Origin: JAKFWF01 sp963741505 | GTDB lineage: Bacteria; Pseudomonadota; Alphaproteobacteria; Rhizobiales; Hyphomicrobiaceae | DNA length: 64,000 nucleotides | Direction of reading: 5' to 3' | NCBI GenBank assembly: GCA_963741505.1 | Contig: CAVUIJ010000041.1 | Span: forward strand, 1 to 64,000 | Shown here: positions 8,222 through 15,870 of the stretch, piece by piece | Layout of the letters: each line of letters begins with the position of its first letter | Position numbering within the stretch: the stretch's first letter is position 1 | Notes under the pieces: model-generated | Seen by the model: the letters and a program-made list of their open reading frames with translations, nothing else | The model's database searches: none | Told to the model about the DNA's origin: nothing | Made by a program: the position numbers and the translations under genes

Positions 8222-9091
8222 ATGCCGGAGAGCCGAAGTCGCCATGGTCATCAGCGTGTTCACGAGCAGTGGGCGCACCTGCGCTTCGCCGTCGTCGGTT
8301 GGCTGTTGGCCGCTCCGCCTGAGAAGGGCGAGCTGCGCACGGCCATCGCCGGGCTGGCGCAACGTACGTGGCAGCACCCGACGACGGGTGGGCCCGTGCA
8401 GTTCGGCTTCTCGACCATCGAGCGCTGGTATTATCGCGCACTACGTGAGCGCACCGATCCGGTCGGCGTACTGCGGCGCAAGGTGCGCGTCGATGCGGGC
8501 CTGCAGCACGCCGTCAGCGACGCCGTCCGCCAAGCCGTGCTCGCGCAGTATGCCGCCCACAAAAGCTGGAGCGTGCAACTGCATCACGACAATCTCGTCG
8601 CGCTGGCCGAACAGCAGCCAGAACTCAAGCCGGTGCCGTCCTATCCGACGCTGCGCCGCTTCATGAAGGCCCACGGCCTCGACAAGCGCCGACGGCTGAC
8701 GCCGCGCACGACCGGCGGTGCCGAGCGCGCTGAGGTCCGCATCCGCGATCGCGAGATCCGCAGCTACGAGGCCGAGTATGTGAATGGCCTATGGCACTGG
8801 GATTGCCACCATTGTTCAAGGAAGGTGCTCACGCAACGGGGCGAGTGGGTGACGCCGATCCTGTTCGGCGTGCTCGATGATCGCTCGCGGTTGGCCTGCC
8901 ATCTGCAATGGTATCTGGCCGAGACGGCCGAGATCATCGCACACGGCTTGAGCCAAGCATTCCAGAAGCGCGGCCTGCCGCGTTCGGCGCTGAGCGACAA
9001 CGGCGCGGCGATGACCGCCGCCGAGATCAGCCAGGGGCTGGCCCGCCTCGGCATCCTGCACCAGACGACGCTTCCGTATTCGCCCTATCAG
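8222..9091 (+). pseudogene. DDE transposase (Mu/TnsB/IS481-like), N-terminal part, split by RIT insertion
   Basis: This is the first 290 codons of a transposase whose remaining codons lie at 12507-13136. It has an N-terminal helix-rich DNA-binding region (FGFSTIERWYYRALRERTDP). The RNase H fold carries the first Asp in WHWDCHHCSRKV, with VLDDRSRLACHLQWYLAE next, and the second Asp in LSDNGAAMTAAEIS. The gene is broken after codon 290 (CAG at 9089-9091), between the second catalytic Asp and the catalytic Glu. In the present frame translation continues a short way into the RIT repeat and stops at 9205. ATG 8222 follows GAGGAG. Confidence 0.8.
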
Positions 9092-9121
9092 TATGTGGCG
9101 CAGACGTTTATGTGGCGCAGG
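9089..9121 (+). repeat. RIT left terminal repeat
   Basis: The 33-base left end holds two copies of TATGTGGCGCAG separated by a few bases. It is the exact reverse complement of 12443-12475. A further imperfect copy of the motif lies inside at about 9154-9170 in opposite orientation. Such arrays suit recombinase binding. Confidence 0.9.
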
Positions 9122-9179
9122 ACCAATTCCACCTCAGCTCTCGCGGAATCGACGCAACCTGCGCCACATATCTGTGGGG

Positions 9180-10175
9180 CTACAGCGAGCGCAGAAACTG
9201 CATGACATCCGGCTTCCGGGACCAGCCCCCGGACGCCTTGCGTGTTCGCCCGCGATCCAGCGTCGCCAATGCCCGCTTCTTGGTCGCGAGATCGGTCTCG
9301 GCGTAGATGCTGGTCGTGTCGATCGACACGTGTCCGAGCCAGGCTCTGATCGTGTTGATATCAACGCCTGCCTGCAACAAGTGCGTTGCGGTCGAATGGC
9401 GAATGACGTGCGGGCTGATGCGCTTGCCGCGCAGTTGCGGAGCCGTGGCCCGCAGCTTGGCGACGTGGCGCTCGATCATGGTGTGAACGCCATAGCGCGT
9501 GATCGGCTCGCCACGGCGGTTCAGGAACACATGCGCGTCCGCGGGGCGTTGGCCGGCAAGGTGACGGAGCTCCTCGATGGTGTTGGCCCAGAGCGGGCAG
9601 CGACGCTCCTTGCTCCCCTTGCCTACGATCCGAGCCGATCGCGCGTGCCAGTCGATATCGCCGATCCGCAGCGATGTCGCTTCGCTCACGCGTGCACCGG
9701 AGTTGTAAAGGAACAGCAGCAAGCCGTGATCGCGGGCGCCTTGGCTCGATGATCGATCGGGCGCGGCAAGCAGCGCATCGATCTCCGGCTTCTCCAGATA
9801 GGTGACGCTGCTGGCGACACCCTTCTTGAACGGGACCATTCGAACCTGTGCGCACCATTCGATGTGTTGTGGGCTGCGCGCGCCGATGAAGCGGGCCAGC
9901 GCGTGGATCGAGCTGAGACGCTGGTTCCGTGTGGCTGTCGAGCATTGCCGCTCGCCCTCCAGGTGAACGAGAAAGGCCCGCACGACATCGGCCGACAGGT
10001 CGGTCACGACCAATGTGTCGACGGCCACACGCTTGCGCTTCGCCACATAGGGAAGAAGCTGCACCAGCATGTCGCGATAGCTGGCGCACGTGTTGGGCGA
10101 CAGGTTCCGCTCCGCTGCGGCGTACTCCAATAGGAACCGGCAAATCCAGTGCCCGAGCGAGGATTGATCAGTCAT
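9180..10175 (-). CDS. RIT tyrosine recombinase C
   Basis: This is the third gene of the trio, 331 residues. It has an N-terminal SAM-like core-binding domain (residues about 5-110) and a C-terminal catalytic domain. The catalytic set is complete: Arg162 in NSGARVSEATSL, Lys187 in GKGSKERRCPLW, His256 and Arg259 in HVIRHSTATHLL, His282 in LGHVSIDTTSIY, and the nucleophile Tyr291. I chose ATG 10175 (MTDQSSLGHW); it overlaps the end of the preceding recombinase by 8 bases, implying coupled translation. It closely resembles XerC/XerD-type integrases. Confidence 0.85.
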   Translation of the reverse strand: MTDQSSLGHWICRFLLEYAAAERNLSPNTCASYRDMLVQLLPYVAKRKRVAVDTLVVTDLSADVVRAFLVHLEGERQCSTATRNQRLSSIHALARFIGARSPQHIEWCAQVRMVPFKKGVASSVTYLEKPEIDALLAAPDRSSSQGARDHGLLLFLYNSGARVSEATSLRIGDIDWHARSARIVGKGSKERRCPLWANTIEELRHLAGQRPADAHVFLNRRGEPITRYGVHTMIERHVAKLRATAPQLRGKRISPHVIRHSTATHLLQAGVDINTIRAWLGHVSIDTTSIYAETDLATKKRALATLDRGRTRKASGGWSRKPDVMQFLRSL

Positions 10176-11109
10176 GCCGCCCTCCCTGAGCAAACGCCTC
10201 GAAGCGGCGCCCTGCCTCGGCCAGCAACTCCTCCGTCATCGTCAGATAGCGCTGCGTGCCCGAGAGGTCCTTGTGCCCCAGGTAGGTCGCGAGCTTCGGC
10301 AGCAGATCGTTCAGGTCGGCACCCGAGCGATACCAGGACGTGACACGATGGACAGCCGCCGAATGCCGAAGATCATGCAGGCGAGGCTGATTGCGGGCGC
10401 CGCCGTCACGCTTGATGCCAGCGGCCGTGCGCAGACGCCGGAATGCCGCGCCGACCGCCGAGTCGGTCAGAGACGTGCCGTCCTTCTTGCAAAACAGAAG
10501 CGTCCCGCACTCGCTCGAGCCACGAGCGCTGCCCCTCGCAATGAATGCCTTCAACTCCGCGCACAGACTTGTACTCATGGGCACGATGCGAGTCTTGAAG
10601 AACTTCGTTCCTTGGATGTGGAGCAGCGATCCCGGCAGATCGACCTCCTGGATCCGGAGGCGTCGAGCCTCGCCGCGGCGCAGCCCGGCGCCGTACAAGA
10701 GCAGGACAAACATGCGCAGCGTCTCCGCGTCGATGTCGGAATGCGAGCCGGTCGCCGCCGGTACGGCCGCGATCAGCCGCTTCAACTCGGCTTCGGAGTA
10801 GATGTAGGGGGTGAAAGCTCCCGCATTGCGCTTGCGTTCGAGGCTCGGCATCGGTGACATCTTCAACCTGCCGCGGGTGACGGCGTAGCGGAAGAAGCCC
10901 GCCAGCACACGATGCTTTTTGGCGATTGTCTCGGCACTGGTGCCTTCGCGATGGACGAACCGCGAGATCACGCCCGAGCGGACGCTGCGCAGCGGCACCG
11001 AGCCGACGGCTCGGCTGAACGCGGACAGGATCGCCGCCTCGGCGACGAAGCGCTTACCCAGGTTGCGATTGTGGCCGATGTAATCGGCGACGGTAGATGC
11101 AGTGCTCAT
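10168..11109 (-). CDS. RIT tyrosine recombinase B
   Basis: This middle recombinase of the trio has 313 residues. Its catalytic residues are Arg144 (GAGLRRGEARRL), His245 and Arg248 (LHDLRHSAAVHR), His279 (LGHKDLSGTQRY) and Tyr288. The start ATG at 11109-11107 overlaps the stop of recombinase A as ATGA, so I prefer it over upstream starts in a longer open frame that only shadows recombinase A. The gene ends 8 bases inside recombinase C. Confidence 0.85.
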   Translation of the reverse strand: MSTASTVADYIGHNRNLGKRFVAEAAILSAFSRAVGSVPLRSVRSGVISRFVHREGTSAETIAKKHRVLAGFFRYAVTRGRLKMSPMPSLERKRNAGAFTPYIYSEAELKRLIAAVPAATGSHSDIDAETLRMFVLLLYGAGLRRGEARRLRIQEVDLPGSLLHIQGTKFFKTRIVPMSTSLCAELKAFIARGSARGSSECGTLLFCKKDGTSLTDSAVGAAFRRLRTAAGIKRDGGARNQPRLHDLRHSAAVHRVTSWYRSGADLNDLLPKLATYLGHKDLSGTQRYLTMTEELLAEAGRRFEAFAQGGRHD

Positions 11110-12344
11110 AGCAGCGCCCCCAGGTCCAGTTCGGCGACCTGACGCAGGCCCCGCATGTCGATCTTCGTATAGATGCGTGTGCTGCTCATGCTGCGGTGGC
11201 CGAGATGATCGGCGATCTGCTTCAAGGTGAAGCCCGCATCCATGAGCTGGCCCGCGCAGGCATGGCGCAGGCAGTGGGCGCCGACCCTGTCGAGCTTCAC
11301 GCCCTGCTTCACCAGCCGCATCCTCACCATGGCGCTGATGCTGGCGCCCGACAGCGGCCGGTGCGGTGCTTTGATGGCGAGGAACACGGCGCGCTCGGAG
11401 CACCGCGGCCGGGCCTCCCGCAGATAGCGCAGGATGGCGTTGCCGACCGGTACGGCCAACGGATAGGTCTGAGACCGTCGCACCTTCGACCGCGTCACGT
11501 GCAGCATCTCGGCCGACCAGTCGATGTCGCTGAGCGTCAGTCGCTCGACCTCGCCGCGGCGCAGCCCATAGTGGATCAACAGCGACAAGATCGCGTGGTC
11601 GCGGATCGTGACGGGATCGCTGCCCGTCGCCGTAGTGTCGAGCAGCCGCCTCACATCGTCGATGGCTGGCGCCTTCGGAACGTCCGCTAGCGCGTATAGA
11701 CGAGGCAGATCGATGCCGACCGCGATGCTCGATCCGCACCATCCCTGGTGCGCAGCGTATCGAAAGAAACTGCGCAGGCTGCCACCCAGTGCATGCAGCG
11801 AGCTGCGGCTCCAGCCGCGGCGCGCCGCGCCGTCCAAATAGGCGTCGATCTGGTGGATGCTCACGTCGGCAAGCGACCGAGCCCGCGCCGGCAGCGTTGC
11901 GAAGAACCAACGCATGCGCTCATTGCACGTCGCGATGGTGACCGGCGACAGCCCGCGCTCGATGCGCATGTACTCGGTGAACACCTCCAGCTCCCGACCG
12001 AACCGGACTGGCGGCTCGGGCTCTACCGCCAGCGCGCCGATGCTGCGCAGCCAGTCCGCGCCGAAATGACGGATCATGCTGGCCGTATGCTCCGATGGCC
12101 GCCGCCCGTTGCTTAATCGGATGCGCCGACTGATCAGCGTCTCCAGTTGCGCGGGCCTGACGCTGCCGCCATGGCGACGAGCCGCCCCTGCCACGATGAG
12201 CAGAACCCAAGCGATCCGCTCCAGCGACGAGCGCGAATACCCGTCCGATTGCAATCGACACAGATAGTGCTCGCGAGCCTCGAAATGAGGTCCGGCCCGA
12301 TAGCGAGCGAGAGCAGTGGGCCTGTTGAACAGTTCGTCGTGCAT
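11106..12344 (-). CDS. RIT tyrosine recombinase A
   Basis: First gene of the trio, 412 residues, and longer than the others through an N-terminal extension of about 100 residues before the core-binding domain (VFTEYMRIERGLSPVTIATC). The catalytic domain has Arg262 (YGLRRGEVERL), His357 and Arg360 (HCLRHACAGQLM), His383 (LGHRSMSSTRIY) and Tyr392. A GGAGG lies about 7 bases before the ATG. The promoter must lie in the 100 bases between it and the right terminal repeat, so recombinase binding there could repress the operon; that is inference. Confidence 0.87.
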   Translation of the reverse strand: MHDELFNRPTALARYRAGPHFEAREHYLCRLQSDGYSRSSLERIAWVLLIVAGAARRHGGSVRPAQLETLISRRIRLSNGRRPSEHTASMIRHFGADWLRSIGALAVEPEPPVRFGRELEVFTEYMRIERGLSPVTIATCNERMRWFFATLPARARSLADVSIHQIDAYLDGAARRGWSRSSLHALGGSLRSFFRYAAHQGWCGSSIAVGIDLPRLYALADVPKAPAIDDVRRLLDTTATGSDPVTIRDHAILSLLIHYGLRRGEVERLTLSDIDWSAEMLHVTRSKVRRSQTYPLAVPVGNAILRYLREARPRCSERAVFLAIKAPHRPLSGASISAMVRMRLVKQGVKLDRVGAHCLRHACAGQLMDAGFTLKQIADHLGHRSMSSTRIYTKIDMRGLRQVAELDLGALL

Positions 12345-12442
12345 GATCGATCCTCCGCCGTTGATGGCGGGGACTGATCAATCGCTCTGAAATATGTGGC
12401 GTAAGATGCTTGGATGTCCGCTCCACAGGCATCTTCGCGCAC

Positions 12443-12475
12443 CCTGCGCCACATAAACGTCTGCGCCACATACTG
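12443..12475 (-). repeat. RIT right terminal repeat
   Basis: Perfect 33-base inverted copy of 9089-9121, again with two TATGTGGCGCAG units when read inward. An imperfect internal copy of the unit lies at about 12394-12405. Confidence 0.9.
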
Positions 12476-12506
12476 ATAGATATGTTGTACACAACATATC
12501 TATCAG
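12473..12506. repeat. Palindrome at the RIT right edge
   Basis: Two perfect 16-base arms (12473-12488 and 12491-12506) flank the dinucleotide AC. The left arm overlaps the last 3 bases of the terminal repeat, and the right arm ends with CTATCAG at the junction with the host gene. No such palindrome exists at the left junction. It is A+T-rich, unlike its surroundings. Confidence 0.85.
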
Positions 12507-13136
12507 AACGCCAAGCAGGAGGCCTTCTGGGGGCCTGTCGAGGGCCGGCTGATGGCCATGCTGGAGCAGGTGCCGGACTTGACGTTGTCTGTCCTCAACG
12601 AGGCGACGCAAGCCTGGGTCGAGCAGGATTACAACGCCAAGCGCCACTCCGAGATCGGCGCGACGCCGATCGCCCGCTTCCTCGCCGGCCCGGCCGTCAC
12701 GCGCGCGTGCCCGGGCAGTGACGTATTGCGGCTGGCCTTCACCCGATCCGACACGCGTACGCAGAGAAAGAGCGACGGCAGTATCGTCATCGAGGGCCGC
12801 CGCTTCGAGATCCCCAATCGCTACCGGCATCTGACGCGCATCGAGGTGCGCTACGCATCATGGGACCTTGGTCACATCCACCTTGTCGATGAGCGCACCG
12901 GCGCCGTTCTGGCCCGCCTCTACCCACAGGACAAGACGCAGAACGCGAGTGGCCTGCGCCGAACGCTCGACCCGGTCTCGACCGCATCGACCAAGCCTGT
13001 GCCTACGCCGGTTGCGCGGGACCCAACCATGCCACCCCTTTTGGCCCGCATGCTCGACAAGCAGGCCACGACGGGCTTGGCGCCACCCTATCTGCCTAAG
13101 GACGAACCCAACAACGACGACGGAGAGAGGTCATGA
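12507..13136 (+). pseudogene. DDE transposase, C-terminal part (continuation of 8222-9091)
   Basis: The sequence resumes at codon 291 with NAKQEAFWGPVEGRL, which carries the catalytic Glu. It continues as LNEATQAWVEQDYNAKRHSE, a beta-barrel segment (IVIEGRRFEIPNRYRHLTRI), and a Pro-rich tail. The stop overlaps the next start as ATGA. Together with the N-terminal part it makes 499 codons. ATG 12552 could start a truncated protein lacking the catalytic domain. Confidence 0.8.
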
Positions 13137-13975
13137 CCAAGAAGCTGCTGGCGCTCTATGGCCTGAAGTGGAACCCATTCGCCCCCGGTGTGCCGGTCGA
13201 GGCGCTGCACGTGTCGCGCCGATCTGAGTCGTTCTGCTGGCGCGCCGAACAGCTCGTCGGCGAAGGCGGCTTCGCACTGGTGACCGGGGCGCCCGGAACC
13301 GGCAAGTCGGTGACCTTGCGCATTCTCGCCGAACGCCTCGGCGCGCAGCGCGACGTCAAGGTCGGCATCCTCACCCGGCCGCAAGCCGGCCTGCCCGACT
13401 TCTATCGCGAGATGGGCGACCTGTTCTCCGTCGAACTCAGGCCCGCCAACCGATGGGGCGGCGCCAAGCTGCTGCGCGACCGCTGGCAAACGCACATCGA
13501 CGCCGCGCTGTCGCGCCCCGTGCTGATCGTCGACGAGGCGCAGGAGATGCTGCCGGCCGTGCTCGCCGAACTGCGCCTGCTGTCGTCGGCCAAGCTCGAC
13601 AGCCATATCCTGCTCACCGTCGTACTCGCCGGCGATGGCCGCTTGCTCGAACGCTTGCGCTCCGACGAGCTGATGCCGCTCAACAGCCGCATGCGCGTCC
13701 GCCTCGCGCTCGAACGGTCGACGCCAGATGAGCTGGCCGAGTTGATCATGCACGCCTTACAGAAGGCCGGCGCCGTCAAGCTGATGACGCCCGAGTTGAT
13801 CGCCACGCTCGCCGATCACGCCCAGGGCAACCCGCGCGCGCTCATGAATATCGCCGGCGAGCTGCTGTCGGTGGCAGCCCAACGCGAGGCCCGCCAGATC
13901 GACGAGAAGCTGTTCCTGGAGATCTGCGCCGCGCCGCCCGTTCCCGAGACCAAGACAACTAGGCCACGTCGATGA
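13133..13975 (+). CDS. ExeA/TnsC-like AAA+ ATPase
   Basis: A 280-residue ATPase. It starts with YGLKWNPFAPGVPVEAL, typical of the ExeA/GspA family. Walker A is GAPGTGKS (residues about 52-59) and Walker B is VLIVDEAQEMLP. The ending NPRALMNIAGELL resembles the family's sensor-2 lid. ExeA-like proteins beside DDE transposases act, by analogy with MuB, TnsC and IstB, as target-selecting ATPases. The start overlaps the DDE stop and the stop overlaps the next start, both as ATGA, so it is translated together with its neighbours. It looks intact. Confidence 0.8.
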   Translation: MTKKLLALYGLKWNPFAPGVPVEALHVSRRSESFCWRAEQLVGEGGFALVTGAPGTGKSVTLRILAERLGAQRDVKVGILTRPQAGLPDFYREMGDLFSVELRPANRWGGAKLLRDRWQTHIDAALSRPVLIVDEAQEMLPAVLAELRLLSSAKLDSHILLTVVLAGDGRLLERLRSDELMPLNSRMRVRLALERSTPDELAELIMHALQKAGAVKLMTPELIATLADHAQGNPRALMNIAGELLSVAAQREARQIDEKLFLEICAAPPVPETKTTRPRR

Positions 13976-14916
13976 GCTTGCTGCCGGTCGAGCCCGCATG
14001 GCGTCTCGCCGAACGCGCCGAGGAGCACCGCTGGCTGGTCACCGGCCTGTGGGGCGAGCAGGCCGTCGGCATCGTCGGCGGCGAGCCCAAATGCTGCAAG
14101 TCGTTCCTGGCCCTCGACCTCGCCGTCGCCGTCGCATCAGGCACACCCTGCCTGCGCCGGTTCGCCGTGTCGCGCGCCGGCCGTGTCCTGCTGTTCGCCG
14201 CCGAGGACGCGCTGCACATCGTGCGACGGCGCCTCGAAGGCATCTGCGCCGCAGCCGGCTTGGCGCTCGCCGATCTCGATATCCAGGTGATCACCGCGCC
14301 GATCCTGCGCCTCGATCTCGACGCCGACCGGCGCAACCTCGCCGACACCGTCGCCGGACTTCAACCACGCCTGCTCATTCTCGATCCGTTCGTGCGCCTG
14401 CATCGCATCGACGAGAACGCCAGCGGCGAGGTCGCGCCGTTGCTGGCCTTCCTGCGTGAACTGCAACGCCGCCACGGCACGGCCGTGCTCGTTGTCCACC
14501 ATGCCAAAAAGGGTGGCGGTGGCGTGCGCGCCGGTCAGGCACTGCGCGGCTCGTCCGAGTTCCATGCCTGGGGCGACAGCAATCTCTACCTGCGCCGCAA
14601 CGGAGATGAGATCGGACTGTCGGTCGAGCATCGGGCGGCACCATCACCGAAGCCGCTGACCATCGAGCTGGCGCAGCGCGGCGACGCCCTTGCATTGGAA
14701 GTTGCCGACCGCCGGGAGCCGGTCGACGCAGCCCCGGTCGCCCTCGATGAGCGCATCGCGGCCATCCTCGCCGGTGCCGACCAGCCGATCCCGTTCGCCG
14801 AATTGCGATCCCAAGTTCGCGTCTGCGCCGCTACGCTCTACGAGCGGATCGGCCTGCTCTGCGCCGCCGGCCGCATCGTCAAAAACGACGGCGGCTATCG
14901 TCTCGCCAGCGTCTGA
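13972..14916 (+). CDS. RecA-fold AAA ATPase (RepA/AAA_25-like) with C-terminal winged helix
   Basis: The 314-residue protein opens with a P-loop GGEPKCCKSFLALDLA (Walker A with a CC before the KS), then RVLLFAAEDALHIVRRRL, and Walker B LLILDPFVRLHRIDEN. HGTAVLVVHHAKKGGG is the usual next strand of the RepA/RegA group. The last 60 residues look like a winged helix (IPFAELRSQVRVCAATLYER). This family includes hexameric plasmid helicases. Its place as last gene of a transposition operon suggests a replication or remodelling role after integration, which is inference. Confidence 0.7.
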   Translation: MSLLPVEPAWRLAERAEEHRWLVTGLWGEQAVGIVGGEPKCCKSFLALDLAVAVASGTPCLRRFAVSRAGRVLLFAAEDALHIVRRRLEGICAAAGLALADLDIQVITAPILRLDLDADRRNLADTVAGLQPRLLILDPFVRLHRIDENASGEVAPLLAFLRELQRRHGTAVLVVHHAKKGGGGVRAGQALRGSSEFHAWGDSNLYLRRNGDEIGLSVEHRAAPSPKPLTIELAQRGDALALEVADRREPVDAAPVALDERIAAILAGADQPIPFAELRSQVRVCAATLYERIGLLCAAGRIVKNDGGYRLASV

Positions 14917-15242
14917 CCGCCTGTCAGTTCCGGTTCCCGTTCCCAAAGTCTCTACAGCGCGCGGGAATGGGAACGGGAATGCGCGCCCGTACCGCCCCCC
15001 ACCTTCTCTTCACTTCCTTGCTTCCATTCTGGAGCAAACTTCCTTGGTTCGGCCCCAGCGGAGCTTCCTTCATCCCGGCCACACATCCAGATCGCTGACG
15101 TGTCGAGTGGCAGTCAAGACAGGCCCCCTTGGGCCGCCGAAGGCTTGGTCTTGACGGCCGCGAGCACGGCAGCACGCTCGATTGGCACGGGGCGAAGCTG
15201 TCGTGTCAGCACCAGCCATCAAACGACGTGGCCGACGCGACA
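14917..15242. other. Non-coding stretch at the transposon's right side
   Basis: No gene is seen. An 11-base inverted pair (14934-14944 and 14969-14979) with a 24-base loop follows the ATPase gene. The right end of the four-gene transposon should lie here, but I could not define it. Confidence 0.4.
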
Positions 15243-15706
15243 TTAATGTGCGTGATCGTGCTTAATGTCGTGGTCGTTGCCCGGCGAGATCAGCAGCTTG
15301 ACCGGCCGGCCTTGGGCGTCGACACGCGCGTGGATCTTCGTCGTGAGCCCGCCTCGGCTTCGACCGACACAACGAACTCCACTCTTTTTTTGACACCGGA
15401 GGCGTGCTGATGAACGCGCACGATCGAGCTGTCGATCATCTGCACCTCGCCGTCGTGGGCCTTCACGATGGCGTCCATCAATCTGTCCCAGATGCCCGCT
15501 TTCCGCCAGCGATTGAAGCGGTTGTAGACGGTCGTGTAGGGACCGTAGCGCTCCGGCAGATCGCGCCACGGCGAGCCGGTGCGCAGGATGTAGAACATGC
15601 CGTTGATGATCTGGCGATTGTTCTGTGGCTTCGGTCCGCGCCGATCCATTGGCAACAGAGGCTCGATGACGCTCCACTCGAAGTCCGTAAGATCGTAACG
15701 TCCCAT
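15243..15706 (-). pseudogene. IS5-family (IS427 group) transposase, 3'-truncated, two frames
   Basis: The first frame (15706 down to 15290) reads MGRYDLTDFEWSVIEPLLPM, NGMFYILRTGSPWRDLPERY, and DSSIVRVHQHASG. The continuing catalytic sequence GRSRGGLTTKIHARVDAQGR lies in the -1 frame. The switch point is a run of seven A on the minus strand (T at 15385-15391), as in IS5 members that use programmed frameshifting. The downstream catalytic domain is lost near 15243, so the copy is dead. The outer end near 15752 reads GAGACTCGAACA. Confidence 0.8.
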
Positions 15707-15870
15707 GATCCAAGCTCCGCTGTTTGGCAGCGTGAATCATTGTTCGAGTCTCATGTCTAGAAAAAACTGAGTACAAGGCCTAGTGCTTATCGCCGTCATG
15801 GGGCGGGAATGCTGGTGAGGTTGTAGTCGTCGTCACGCATCACGAAGGGTGGGGCTGGCACGTGATGGGC

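Larger units (their letters stand above)
9085..12506 (-). mobile_element. RIT element (recombinases in trio)
   Basis: Three overlapping tyrosine recombinase genes, all on the minus strand, are enclosed by a perfect 33-base inverted repeat (9089-9121 and 12443-12475). The 7-base sequence CTATCAG occurs at both outer edges (9085-9091 and 12500-12506). Removing 9092-12506 rejoins the host transposase in frame. RIT elements are a known class defined by three adjacent tyrosine recombinases and inverted ends; the class is recognised here by gene content and ends, not by database search. All three catalytic sets look intact, which fits a recent insertion. Confidence 0.85.
7555..14916 (+). mobile_element. 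Four-gene transposon: zinc protein, DDE transposase, ExeA/TnsC-like ATPase, RecA-fold ATPase
   Basis: Four plus-strand genes form one unit: 7555-8130, the split 8222-13136, 13133-13975 and 13972-14916. The last three overlap by ATGA. A DDE integrase coupled to an AAA+ ATPase is the core of Mu, Tn7 and IS21-like systems. The limits given are those of the genes, because I could not identify terminal inverted repeats. A RIT element (about 9085-12506) interrupts the transposase, so the copy cannot transpose by itself unless that insert is removed. Confidence 0.6.

Noticed and set aside
10168..11910. A 580-codon minus-strand open frame covering RIT recombinase B with a long N-terminal extension
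   Set aside because: The extension merely shadows recombinase A in another frame. The ATG at 11109 with its ATGA overlap is the natural start.
14934..14979. Inverted pair considered as a terminator after the RecA-fold ATPase
   Set aside because: The loop is 24 bases, one flank is repeated (GGGAATGGGAACGGGAA), and no T-run follows, so the evidence is too weak.
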